From an uncultured Planctomycetota bacterium (GTDB taxonomy: Bacteria; Planctomycetota; Planctomycetia; Pirellulales; Thermoguttaceae), in contig ONGM01000152.1 of NCBI GenBank assembly GCA_900317365.1, positions 1-43,153 of the forward strand: a DNA stretch of 43,153 nt, given 5' to 3'. The stretch's first letter is position 1, and every line of letters starts with the position of its first letter. The position numbers and the translations under genes were made by a program. The notes beneath the pieces were generated by a model. That model made no database searches. It was not told where the DNA came from and saw only the letters and a program-made list of their open reading frames with translations. Positions 7,704 through 15,166 of this stretch are shown piece by piece.

Positions 7704-8600
7704 TTACTTCTTACCCATCATTTCAATAACGCGATCGGCGATCGCCTTGACGAGAGCTTCCGTTTGCGGATCCTTACCGACTTCAACGTTGTTCGCAAGA
7801 ATCGGATTCGAAGCGCAACCGCACGGCTGCTTGTCGTCGTCTCCGCGACGGAACCGCGGCGGATCGAACGCGCGGTGCCCGACGCCGGTCTCTTTCCAAC
7901 TGTCACGGAACATATCGTTCGCGCAAAGCTCGCAGTTCTCCGCTTGAAGTCGCGGATCCTTGATTCCCCACTTCGTCTTGAGTTGGAGAAGATCTTCCGC
8001 TTCTTGCTTCGTGAAGTAGCTCGTCTTGCCAAGATCGTGCGTGATCATCAGGATACGGCAGTAGGCGTCGAGAATCTCCGTGAGCCAATACGCCTTCTCG
8101 ACGGTCGGTCCCAAACTAACCGTCCCGTGGTTCGCAAGAACGATAATATCGGACTTGTGAATGTACGGCAAAACGGTGTCGGCGAACTCTTGACCGCCCG
8201 GTATCGCGTACTTCGCAATCGGAACGTCGCCCATGTAAATATCGACTTCCGGAAGAACGCATTGAGGAATCGCTTCCTTAGCAATTCCAAAAGCGGTTGC
8301 ATACGGCGGATGGCAGTGAAGCACGGAACGAACTTCCGGACGCTCTTTCATGATCGTCAAGTGGAGGAAAATCTCGCTCGTTCGCTTGCGCGTTCCGGCA
8401 ATCTGATTGCCTTCCATGTCGACAATGCAAAGGTCTTCCGGCTTCATGAAACCTTTGCAAATTTGAGTCGGCGTGCACACGACGCGATTTTCGTCGATGC
8501 GGTAACTAATATTACCGTCGTTCGCAGCGGCGAATCCGCGATTGTACAATCTGCGACCAATATCGCAAATCTCGTCTTTAACTTGATGTAAATTAAGCAT
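7704..8600 (-). CDS. class II aldolase (fuculose/rhamnulose-phosphate type) with Cys-rich extension
   Basis: A Zn-dependent class II aldolase/adducin-family enzyme. In planctomycete microcompartments this protein splits fuculose- or rhamnulose-1-phosphate into DHAP and L-lactaldehyde, and the aldehyde feeds the shell enzymes. Visible residues: NDGNISYR substrate loop, catalytic acid Glu76 (TSEIF), Zn ligands His95 and His97 (LHCHPPY) and His158 (LANHGT). Classical family members have about 215 residues; this one has 298. The extra part contains Cys223/Cys226 (CELC) and Cys260/Cys262 (CGC), a possible metal or redox site, then an amphipathic last helix (TEALVKAIADRVIEMMGKK) that looks like an encapsulation peptide. 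It is the last gene of the operon. GAGG lies before the ATG and a possible promoter (TTGCGA-N17-TTATAG) in the 200-base gap upstream. Confidence 0.9.
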   Translation of the reverse strand: MLNLHQVKDEICDIGRRLYNRGFAAANDGNISYRIDENRVVCTPTQICKGFMKPEDLCIVDMEGNQIAGTRKRTSEIFLHLTIMKERPEVRSVLHCHPPYATAFGIAKEAIPQCVLPEVDIYMGDVPIAKYAIPGGQEFADTVLPYIHKSDIIVLANHGTVSLGPTVEKAYWLTEILDAYCRILMITHDLGKTSYFTKQEAEDLLQLKTKWGIKDPRLQAENCELCANDMFRDSWKETGVGHRAFDPPRFRRGDDDKQPCGCASNPILANNVEVGKDPQTEALVKAIADRVIEMMGKK

Positions 8601-8693
8601 ACGCTATTCCTCAGTCTATAATAACGTCCGGCGCCGATTCGCAAACGAGCGACGCGTTCGCCAATAATACCGTATTCTATCCGTTCGATTCTC

Positions 8694-8710
8694 GCGCGAC
8701 TCAGTCGCGC
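8694..8710 (-). other. hairpin between BMC-P and aldolase genes
   Basis: GCGCGAC-TCA-GTCGCGC forms a perfect 7-bp hairpin in the operon gap. There is no following T-run, so it is more likely an mRNA processing or stability element than a terminator. Confidence 0.35.
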
Positions 8711-8796
8711 CGCATTGTTCTATCGTCCGTCGAGGACGTCGCCTCGCGATTTTTTCCGCAACGCCGCGCAACGCGCGCAATCGTCGCGACGCGCTC

Positions 8797-9210
8797 TCAC
8801 TTCTTGAGCGTCGCGACCGCTTCCGGATCGATCGTTACCGTGTCGATAATCGCGGCGGCGTACGCGTCGACCGGAGCCTTCTTCTCCACGCTAAACGCCG
8901 CAGCCGCTTCCGCGCCTTCACTGAACGCAAGCCACTCGCCGATCGACGCGGAACAACTGTCGTATACGACAAGCTCTCCGCCAAACTTCTTGTGGATCTT
9001 CGGATTCAAAAGCCGATTCACCGCCGCGTCGGTCTGCGCCGCCGCGTCCAGCCCGGTCAACTCCTGCGCGCTACGCTCCGCATGCTCCACCGGATCCGGA
9101 TTCGCAAGATCGTCGAACGTCAGCGGCAGAACGATCTTGAACTGCGCGCCGACAAGGGACGGATGAAGTCGACTCGTCACGACCTTGCCGATTACCTGAC
9201 CTATTCGCAT
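8797..9210 (-). CDS. BMC-P shell vertex protein (EutN/CcmL), long form
   Basis: A pentamer-forming shell protein that caps the vertices of a microcompartment. MRIGQVIGKVVTSRLHPSLVGAQFKIVLPL is the typical EutN/CcmL opening strand set, and the C-terminus has the usual LVVYDSCSASIGEWLAFSEG and AAIIDTVTID segments. At 137 residues it is about 40 longer than a standard member because of an insert at residues about 40-75 (PDPVEHAERSAQELTGLDAA). It is the third BMC-P of the operon. It starts 21 bases after the stop of the RpiB-like gene, so the two are co-transcribed. Confidence 0.92.
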   Translation of the reverse strand: MRIGQVIGKVVTSRLHPSLVGAQFKIVLPLTFDDLANPDPVEHAERSAQELTGLDAAAQTDAAVNRLLNPKIHKKFGGELVVYDSCSASIGEWLAFSEGAEAAAAFSVEKKAPVDAYAAAIIDTVTIDPEAVATLKK

Positions 9211-9231
9211 CCGAACCTACCTAATTCTCGC

Positions 9232-10059
9232 CTACTTCTCTGCGCGATTCTGCGTGAAAAAATCGAGCGCGCGACGCGTTCTGTAACCGCCGAGCGCGAC
9301 CGCGTCGACGATTAACGCGTTCGCGTTCGTCGCCGCAACGTCGCGACGCGTCTGCTCGACGTCAAACGCCACCACCGCGCGAACTCCAGGAATCCGGTTC
9401 GCCCATATCGACCCGATCGCTACGTCCCGCGTCGAGATAACGACCTTTAATCGCGGGTTCTCGGCGAGCGCCTCGCCGACGCGCTTCGTCGTCTTTTTTA
9501 AGCAGTCGAACGTCTCTTGCGTCGAACGCGGAAATCGCGACGCGTATTCGAGAATCGTTCGCGGCGCGGCGGTCGCGGCGGCGACGTGGAACGCGACTAA
9601 AAGCTCGGTCGTCTCCGAAGCCTGCGCGACTTTTGACCCGCTGAGTCTGTCGACGCCTTGCGCCGACGCGTTCGACGCGGAAAGCGTCGCGCGAGACGTC
9701 GGCTCAACGGCGCTCGATCGCTCCTTCGCGTCCGCGCCGCGCGTCCATTCGACCCCTAGCCTTCTCAACTCGTCGACCGCCGACGGCGTGATTACGGCGC
9801 TCTTAACGAAACGCCATTTTCTCAACGACGTCCCGCTCGCCAATTTGCGCGCCGTCTCCGCCACAACGATCCGCTCGGAAACGTCCAAAACGTCGGTCGG
9901 CGGCTCGATCGAATCGCCCGCGACTTCGGTCTTGGTTCGCAACGCTTGAAAATCGCGCGTCAACGTCGCGCCAATCTGTTCCGGAGACGCGGCCGACGCG
10001 CGAAGGTCCGACATGACCTTCTCGACCAGTTCGTCCAGATTCCAGTCCAACGCGTTCAT
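9232..10059 (-). CDS. microcompartment-associated RpiB-like protein, catalytic residues absent
   Basis: A 275-residue protein. Residues 6-22 (WNLDELVEKVMSDLRAS) form an amphipathic helix followed by an Ala/Ser stretch, much like an encapsulation peptide. Residues 85-103 contain VITPSAVDELRRLGV, a motif shared by various proteins of Eut/Pdu-type loci. Residues 205-270 resemble the C-terminal half of ribose-5-phosphate isomerase B: IWANRIPGVRAVVAFDVEQTR and NANALIVDA line up with the RpiB stretches AANK.PGIRAAL and HNDANVL. The RpiB active-site Cys loop (CGTG) reads STRD here and His-Asn-Asp reads TNAN, so isomerase activity is doubtful. The start overlaps the stop of the preceding BMC-P gene by four bases, which suggests translational coupling. 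The role is unknown; it may be a lumen protein of this compartment class. Confidence 0.7.
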   Translation of the reverse strand: MNALDWNLDELVEKVMSDLRASAASPEQIGATLTRDFQALRTKTEVAGDSIEPPTDVLDVSERIVVAETARKLASGTSLRKWRFVKSAVITPSAVDELRRLGVEWTRGADAKERSSAVEPTSRATLSASNASAQGVDRLSGSKVAQASETTELLVAFHVAAATAAPRTILEYASRFPRSTQETFDCLKKTTKRVGEALAENPRLKVVISTRDVAIGSIWANRIPGVRAVVAFDVEQTRRDVAATNANALIVDAVALGGYRTRRALDFFTQNRAEK

Positions 10060-10346
10060 TCCGACGTTTCCGTTTCTTTCTTCTTTGAATCAATAATACC
10101 GACGACGCCCCAGCGCGCCGGCGTCAGTCGCGTCCCGATAATCTGCGATCCCGTATACGATCCGTCGCTCGTTATCAAGACCAAATCGCCGACCCCTGCG
10201 CCAAGATTGTCGTAAACGATCTGAGGATTGCCTTCCGGCGTAACGCCGTCGTTCGTTACCGGCTGCGCGACGAGCATCTTTTGACCGATCAACGATTCAT
10301 GCTTGACAACCGAGGTCGCGACTCCTATGATTCTCGCCCTATTCAT
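10056..10346 (-). CDS. BMC-P shell vertex protein (EutN/CcmL)
   Basis: Starting at the ATG at 10346 (MNRARIIGVATSVVKHESL) gives 97 residues, the normal size for this family. An upstream frame extension of 16 Arg-rich residues is an overlap with the previous gene and is not used. The family core is visible: IIGVATSVVKHESLIGQKMLVAQPV, then YDNLGAGVGDLVLITSDGS and the closing VVGIIDS. It should form a pentamer at shell vertices. It overlaps the upstream membrane-protein gene by 8 bases and the downstream RpiB-like gene by 4, so the three are likely translated in a coupled way. Confidence 0.92.
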   Translation of the reverse strand: MNRARIIGVATSVVKHESLIGQKMLVAQPVTNDGVTPEGNPQIVYDNLGAGVGDLVLITSDGSYTGSQIIGTRLTPARWGVVGIIDSKKKETETSE

Positions 10347-10923
10347 TCTGCGACTCCGCGTTCGACGCGTCCGCGCCCGCAAGCGGATCGTCAAACTTAG
10401 GATCCTTCGCGCGACGTTCCGTCGAGCTATGACCCGTCGAACTATGACGATGTGAGTCGCTCGATCCGCCTTTGGAACTCCGCTTCGATCCGCCGCTATG
10501 AGATCGCCCGCCGGAATGAGCGTGCGAATGACCGCTCGAATGAGAATGCGAACGCTTGCCGCCGCCTGCCAACGCGTCCCGACGCGCGTCGTACTCTTGC
10601 CGCGCCTCCGCGTCCTTCATATCGCGCAACGTTCTAAGCGTCGTGCGAAAATCCAGAAACGCAAAGACGAAAAACGCCGCGTACGGTATCGTCGCAACGT
10701 CCAAATTGTTTAACGCTTTGTACGCGCACCCCAAAAAAGCGGCGACGGCGACCCAAAACGCCGCAATAGAACTCTTGCCTTCGATTGTGACGATCGAACG
10801 ACGGTACGATCGAAACGCTACCAACGCCAAAATGGAAGCCATGAGGAACTCGCACCAGCTCGTCGAGCCGTACGTTCCCCAAAAGTCGCCCCAATTGAAA
10901 TCGCGTATCGTCATAGGGTTCAC
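10339..10923 (-). CDS. three-segment membrane protein with His/Ser-rich tail in BMC operon
   Basis: Unrecognised protein, 194 residues from the GTG at 10923, which has GAGGTGG five bases upstream; an ATG at 10914 or one at 10968 are alternatives. Three hydrophobic stretches follow one another (EFLMASILALVAF, SSIAAFWVAVAAFLGCAYKA, IPYAAFFVFAFLDF), then a charged helix (DMKDAEARQEYDARRDALAGG). A tail of about 75 residues is dominated by Ser, His, Gly and Lys (SHSHSSGHSHAHSGGRSHSG) and could bind metal. It sits between the aldehyde dehydrogenase and a BMC-P gene and overlaps the latter by 8 bases. Membrane proteins are not standard shell parts; it could anchor or position compartments, or move a substrate or ion. 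That role is inference only. Confidence 0.7.
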   Translation of the reverse strand: MNPMTIRDFNWGDFWGTYGSTSWCEFLMASILALVAFRSYRRSIVTIEGKSSIAAFWVAVAAFLGCAYKALNNLDVATIPYAAFFVFAFLDFRTTLRTLRDMKDAEARQEYDARRDALAGGGKRSHSHSSGHSHAHSGGRSHSGGSKRSSKGGSSDSHRHSSTGHSSTERRAKDPKFDDPLAGADASNAESQNE

Positions 10924-11070
10924 GGAATCCACCTCGCGTAAAACCGGCGTTCGTTCGCGTCTATTCAAGCGCGTCGCAAGCCGCTAGACTCGCGCCGCGC
11001 GGCGCTCGCGCAAAGCCAAGCCTCGCGCGAACGCGTCTTACGCCGTGCAAAACGGCGTCTTTTCTTCATA

Positions 11071-12528
11071 TTAACGACCGAGAATATGGAGACTCTCGAC
11101 CATGGCGCAACGTCGACTGCGCGTAAACGTCAGCGGTCGCGTAATGCCTTCGCCCGTCGGACCCGCGATCGAGTAAGAGCCGTAGCCTTCCCCACCGCCG
11201 CCGTTGCCCGCCGTGCTCGGTCCGTTCTTAACGAAGATCGTCGTGTCAAGCAACTTACCCATCTTCGTCATATTAACCACGTTGTTCGAGTGAATAATCG
11301 CGGTGTGTCGGAACCCGTGCTCCATTTCGTACGCGCGTTGGATCGCCTCGTCGACGTCCTTGCAACGAACGAACGGAAGGAACGGCATCATCTGCTCGAC
11401 TGGAACGAACGGATTTTCATATTCCGTCTCGCCGAAGAGCATCTCGACGTCGTCGGAAACGCTCTTGCCGATACCCGCCGCCAAAACGGAAGCGTCTTTT
11501 CCGAGGAACTCGCGACTCGGAGCGTCGTGGCGCGCCGCCCCTTCGCCGACCTTGACGATTCCCTTCATGGTCATCGCGTCGGTCTCCGCCGCGTTCAAAC
11601 GAACCGCGCCCGCGCGTTCCATCGCCGCCATCATCTCGCTAAAGACCGATTCGACGACGAATACTTCTTTTTCCGCCAAGCACAGAAGATTGTTGTCGTA
11701 CGCTCCGCCCAAAATAATCGAGCGCGCCGCGCGATCCAAGTCGGCGGTCTCGTCGACGACGACCGGTGGATTGCCCGGCCCCGCGACGATCGCGCGCTTC
11801 GATTGCGACATCGCCGCCTTAACGACGCCCGAGCCGCCCGTAACGACGAGAAGGTTGATCTTCGGATGCTTAAAGATAACGTCGGCGGTCTCAAGGGTCG
11901 GATTCGCAATGACCGCCATGAGATTGTCGATTCCATATTCGGCGTAAATCGCCTGATTGAATCGTTTGACGCCTTCCACCGCAACTTTGCGCCCGTTCGG
12001 ATGCGGATTGAAAACAACCGTGTTGCCGGCGGCGATCATATTGATGGAGTTGTTGGCGATCGTCGGAAGGGAGTGCGTAACCGGCGTAATCGCGCCGATC
12101 ACGCCGAAGGGCGCGTGCTCGATTACGGTCAGTCCGTAGTCGCCGCTGAAGACTTCGGAAGAAAGCGCCTCGACGCCCTGCGCGTTGTAGCCAACGTTGA
12201 GCAGTTTGTCAATTTTATGCTCAAGACGACCGATCTTCGTCTCTTGCATTTCCATCGTGCCGAGCTCAACGCTTTGCTCAATGCAAATGCGTCGAATAGC
12301 GTCGATCATCTTTTTACGTTCGGCAATGGTGCGTCGCGACAGCTCTTCGTACGCTGCGCGCGCGGCGGCAACCGCTTCGTTCGGATCGTCAAAAACGCCG
12401 TATCTGCCGGCGTAACTTTTCGGCGCGACGTCGCCGCCAACGGCGCTCGCCGAGGACGCGGAACCGCCTAAGCGCGCCATGACTTCTTGCAAGACGCTTC
12501 GAACAAGCGCTTCGTTCACTTCCGCCAT
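11071..12528 (-). CDS. CoA-acylating aldehyde dehydrogenase (PduP/EutE type)
   Basis: Oxidises the compartment aldehyde (lactaldehyde or propionaldehyde) to acyl-CoA with NAD+. The ATG at 12528 has AGGAG upstream and gives 485 residues; a longer in-frame start at 12654 would add an Arg-rich stretch and is rejected. Residues 1-21 (MAEVNEALVRSVLQEVMARLG) form an amphipathic helix followed by a Ser/Ala/Gly linker, the classic N-terminal encapsulation peptide. The catalytic fold follows, with GAITPVTHSLPT and PHPNGRK of the CoA-acylating group, VVTGGSGVVKAAM of the nucleotide site and nucleophile Cys283 in NNLLCLAEKEV. Within the operon it links the aldolase product to PduL. Confidence 0.94.
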   Translation of the reverse strand: MAEVNEALVRSVLQEVMARLGGSASSASAVGGDVAPKSYAGRYGVFDDPNEAVAAARAAYEELSRRTIAERKKMIDAIRRICIEQSVELGTMEMQETKIGRLEHKIDKLLNVGYNAQGVEALSSEVFSGDYGLTVIEHAPFGVIGAITPVTHSLPTIANNSINMIAAGNTVVFNPHPNGRKVAVEGVKRFNQAIYAEYGIDNLMAVIANPTLETADVIFKHPKINLLVVTGGSGVVKAAMSQSKRAIVAGPGNPPVVVDETADLDRAARSIILGGAYDNNLLCLAEKEVFVVESVFSEMMAAMERAGAVRLNAAETDAMTMKGIVKVGEGAARHDAPSREFLGKDASVLAAGIGKSVSDDVEMLFGETEYENPFVPVEQMMPFLPFVRCKDVDEAIQRAYEMEHGFRHTAIIHSNNVVNMTKMGKLLDTTIFVKNGPSTAGNGGGGEGYGSYSIAGPTGEGITRPLTFTRSRRCAMVESLHILGR

Positions 12529-12714
12529 TTTTCTATTGCTCCTATGCCAAAAAGACCGCGATTCCCGAGATCTGGCGGCGTCGCGGCGCGCTCTCTCACG
12601 TCTCTCCGCGCGCGCGTCGCGCTCAACGCGCCGCAAACCGCCCTTTGCTCGCATTCTCGCGTCTTTATCTTTCTAAGTTGTTTCTATTTGCTAGACGTCG
12701 CTCCGAACGCGCGT

Positions 12715-13020
12715 TCATTCCAACGTCAGCGTCTTGCGCTCAAAGGTTACCGAATCGATTATTCCTATAATCGTGCAGTCGACCGGCAACGGCTTCGTTT
12801 CCGGCGTCATTCTCGCGCTGGACCCTTGCACCGCAAGCACAAACTGTCCTTCACCGGCGCCTACCACGTCGACGGCGACAAGAGATCGACTCGTCGTCAC
12901 AAAATGATCGCGCGTCTGCGGATCGATAACGTACGGCTCGATCATAAGCAACTTCGATCCGCGCATCGATTCCGTCTTCTGCGTCGCGACGACGACGCCG
13001 ACGATTTTTCCTATAAACAT
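12715..13020 (-). CDS. BMC-P shell vertex protein (EutN/CcmL)
   Basis: A 101-residue EutN/CcmL family member: MFIGKIVGVVVATQKTESMRGSKLLMIEPY opening, VAVDVVGAGEGQFVLAVQGSSAR core with the conserved Gly-rich loop, and CTIIGIIDSVTF near the end. It should form a pentamer that closes shell vertices. AAGGG precedes the ATG. It is first of the three BMC-P genes in transcription order, between ackA and the aldehyde dehydrogenase. The three copies differ clearly in sequence and length, so they are not recent duplicates. Confidence 0.93.
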   Translation of the reverse strand: MFIGKIVGVVVATQKTESMRGSKLLMIEPYVIDPQTRDHFVTTSRSLVAVDVVGAGEGQFVLAVQGSSARMTPETKPLPVDCTIIGIIDSVTFERKTLTLE

Positions 13021-13062
13021 TCGCTAGCCCTTTAATGCGCCGCTCTCAACGCGCAAAGAACG

Positions 13063-14250
13063 CTACGAGCGCTCCAGCAGCTCTTTCGTTTGACGTCCGA
13101 CGATGATCTCTTCGTTCGTTGGCACAACCCAAATCTCAATGCGACTCGTCGGCGCGCTAATCTTCGATTCCACGCCGTAAATCTTCGAGTTCGCCTCTTT
13201 GTCGAGAACTATGCCTAAATCGTCGAGTCCGTCGAGAACCATCTCGCGAACGTCCGCTCGAAATTCGCCTATGCCGCCGGCAAACGTTATCAAGTCCGCG
13301 CCGCCAAGCTCGACCAACGACGCGCCTATATAGCGACGAACGTCCCCTACGAACACTTCCAACGCTAATTTCGCGCGCTCGTCGCCGGCGTCGCGTCGCG
13401 CCGCTATGTCCCGAACGTCCCCGCTCACGCCGCTCAATCCGAGCAAACCGCTCTTCGTCGCAAGCGTCTGAAGAAGCTCGTCCAACGACACGTTCAACTT
13501 CTTCATTAAGTACGAGCACCAGAACGGATCGAAATCGCCGCAACGATTATTGTTCAAAAGACCCGTCTGAGGACTGCCGCCCATACTCGACGCGCGACTC
13601 TTGCCGTTCGCGATCGCGCATACGGAACTCGATCCGCCGAGGTGACAACTCACAATGCGCTTGTCCGCGCCAAAAATCTCGCGGCATCGCGTCGCGATAT
13701 AACGATGGCTCGCGCCGTGAAATCCGTAGCGTCGAACGCCGTACTGCTGCGCCCACTCGAACGGAACCCCGTAATAACGATTGCGGGTCGGAATCTCTTC
13801 GTGAAAACCCGTCTCAAAGGCGGCGACAAGAGGAATGTCCGGCAACGATTTCTTCAACATGCGCATGGCGCGCACGTACGGCGGATTGTGCGCGGGAAGA
13901 ACGGCGTTGAACTCTTCCATGGCCGCGAGAAGATCGTCCGTAACGCGTTGCACGCCCGTATATCCCTTCGCAAAAACCGCCTTAAACCCGACGCCGGCGA
14001 TTTCGCTCGAGTCTTTCAGGACTCCGGTTTCCGGATCGGTCAACTGTCGCAAACATTCTCGAACGGCGATGCCGTGATCCGGCGCCGAAACGTTCTCTTC
14101 CTTCTTAAAATCGCCGATTGAAATTTGGCACGGACTCGACGCTTCGCCAATTCGCTCCACGCGTCCGCGCGCCAAAAGTCGCTCGTCGTCCATGTCGTAC
14201 AAGCTGTACTTAAAGCTTGTCGAACCCAGATTTGCCACTAAGATTTTCAT
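13063..14250 (-). CDS. ackA: acetate/propionate kinase
   Basis: Makes ATP and acetate (or lactate/propionate analogue) from the acyl phosphate produced by PduL, the energy-yielding end of the pathway. The 395 residues match the family length. Motifs: MKILVANLGSTSFKYSLYD (phosphate-binding start), VAAFETGFHEEIPTRNRYYGVP (motif of acetate kinase, normally AVFDTAFH), YGFHGASHRYIATR, HLGGSSSVCAIANGKS and FAGGIGEFRADVRE. No encapsulation-like tail is obvious. GGAG lies nine bases before the ATG. Its position inside the shell operon ties it to compartment catabolism rather than general acetate metabolism; the altered FETGFH motif may reflect another acyl substrate. Confidence 0.93.
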   Translation of the reverse strand: MKILVANLGSTSFKYSLYDMDDERLLARGRVERIGEASSPCQISIGDFKKEENVSAPDHGIAVRECLRQLTDPETGVLKDSSEIAGVGFKAVFAKGYTGVQRVTDDLLAAMEEFNAVLPAHNPPYVRAMRMLKKSLPDIPLVAAFETGFHEEIPTRNRYYGVPFEWAQQYGVRRYGFHGASHRYIATRCREIFGADKRIVSCHLGGSSSVCAIANGKSRASSMGGSPQTGLLNNNRCGDFDPFWCSYLMKKLNVSLDELLQTLATKSGLLGLSGVSGDVRDIAARRDAGDERAKLALEVFVGDVRRYIGASLVELGGADLITFAGGIGEFRADVREMVLDGLDDLGIVLDKEANSKIYGVESKISAPTSRIEIWVVPTNEEIIVGRQTKELLERS

Positions 14251-14325
14251 CGATAAAGACTCCGAAGTCGCCGCGCTCTACCTAAACCGTTCGGCGACGC
14301 GCTACGCGCCGCCATGCGTAGGTCG

Positions 14326-14595
14326 TTACGCAGTGAAAGCGTCGATGAGTCCTGCGGACGGACGCGGAATAACGTGCGCCGCTTTCAGCTCGCCAACCGA
14401 CTCCGCCGCCGCCGCGCCTGCGTCGACCGCCGCGCGAACGCTACCGACGTCGCCGCGCACGATCGTCGTGACGAAACCGCCGCCAATCTGAATTCTTTTA
14501 ACAACCGTAACGTCCGCAGCCTTCGCCATCGCGTCGGTCGCGTTTACCAGAGCCAAAACGCCTTTCGTTTCAATCAATCCAATCGCGTCGTTCAT
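14326..14595 (-). CDS. BMC-H shell hexamer protein
   Basis: An 89-residue single-domain BMC (Pfam BMC) protein that tiles shell facets as hexamers. [32 protein letters not shown] is the family opening, [24 protein letters not shown] the middle, and AAHVIPRPS the typical ending; the pore loop is the IGGG segment. AAGGAAAA precedes the ATG. It is the second BMC-H of the operon. An inverted repeat in the gap before it (14650-14671) may adjust its expression relative to its neighbour. Confidence 0.96.
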   Translation of the reverse strand: MNDAIGLIETKGVLALVNATDAMAKAADVTVVKRIQIGGGFVTTIVRGDVGSVRAAVDAGAAAAESVGELKAAHVIPRPSAGLIDAFTA

Positions 14596-14649
14596 TTCTA
14601 TTTTCCTTAACGCTGTGTTTTATCTGTTTGATAGTCTCTCGAATCGCCC

Positions 14650-14671
14650 ATTTGAACTTCAAAGTTCAAAT
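14650..14671 (-). other. perfect inverted repeat between the two BMC-H genes
   Basis: ATTTGAACTT-CA-AAGTTCAAAT, 10 bp arms with a 2-base centre. No T-run follows on the minus strand. It may act as an RNA processing or stability hairpin, or as an operator for a dimeric regulator. Confidence 0.5.
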
Positions 14672-14703
14672 TCGACGCCGCGCTTTACGCGTAAAATCGC
14701 AAA

Positions 14704-15006
14704 CTATTTCGCAGCCGGAGCGGCGGCGGATTTCTTGAGTTGCGGAAGAACTTTTTCAACGTCGACGTTCGGACGCGGAATCACTTGAACGCCCGTGATC
14801 TCGCCAATACGAGAAGCCGCGGCGACGCCGGCGTCGGTCGCGGCTTTAACGGCGGCCACGTCTCCGGTGACGAAGACCGTAACGATTCCGCTACCCGGCT
14901 TGTCCCAACCGAGAAATTGAACGTTTGCCGCTTTCATCATGGCGTCCGTCGCTTCAAACAGGGTAACAAACCCCTTGCCTTCGAGAATTCCCAACGCTTG
15001 CATCAT
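14704..15006 (-). CDS. BMC-H shell hexamer protein
   Basis: A 100-residue BMC-domain protein, related to but distinct from the neighbour: MMQALGILEGKGFVTLFEATDAMMKAANVQFL, then PGSGIVTVFVTGDVAAVKAATDAG and GVQVIPRPN. The tail (VEKVLPQLKKSAAAPAAK) is longer and basic/Ala-rich. The pore-loop segment is KPGSG. GGAG lies seven bases before the first of two adjacent ATGs. It is the first shell gene after pduL and probably the main facet protein, judging by its early place in the transcript. No BMC-T (tandem-domain) gene is present in the locus. Confidence 0.96.
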   Translation of the reverse strand: MMQALGILEGKGFVTLFEATDAMMKAANVQFLGWDKPGSGIVTVFVTGDVAAVKAATDAGVAAASRIGEITGVQVIPRPNVDVEKVLPQLKKSAAAPAAK

Positions 15007-15099
15007 TATTGATCTCCAGTTCTGATTGGAAAGTCGTCTCGCATGACGCCAAACATTCCGTTTAACGCTTCCGCGATTTATCGTCTAATTTATTTCGTT

Positions 15100-15115
15100 C
15101 GCGAGAAATCTCGCG
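15100..15115 (-). other. short hairpin between pduL and the first BMC-H gene
   Basis: CGCGAGA-TT-TCTCGCG, a perfect 7-bp palindrome with a 2-base centre in the 160-base gap. No T-run follows. Possible processing site or operator. Confidence 0.3.
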
Positions 15116-15166
15116 TCAATTTTCTGTTCATGTCTCTGAAACCGAACGGTCTCAGTCCCAAGATCG

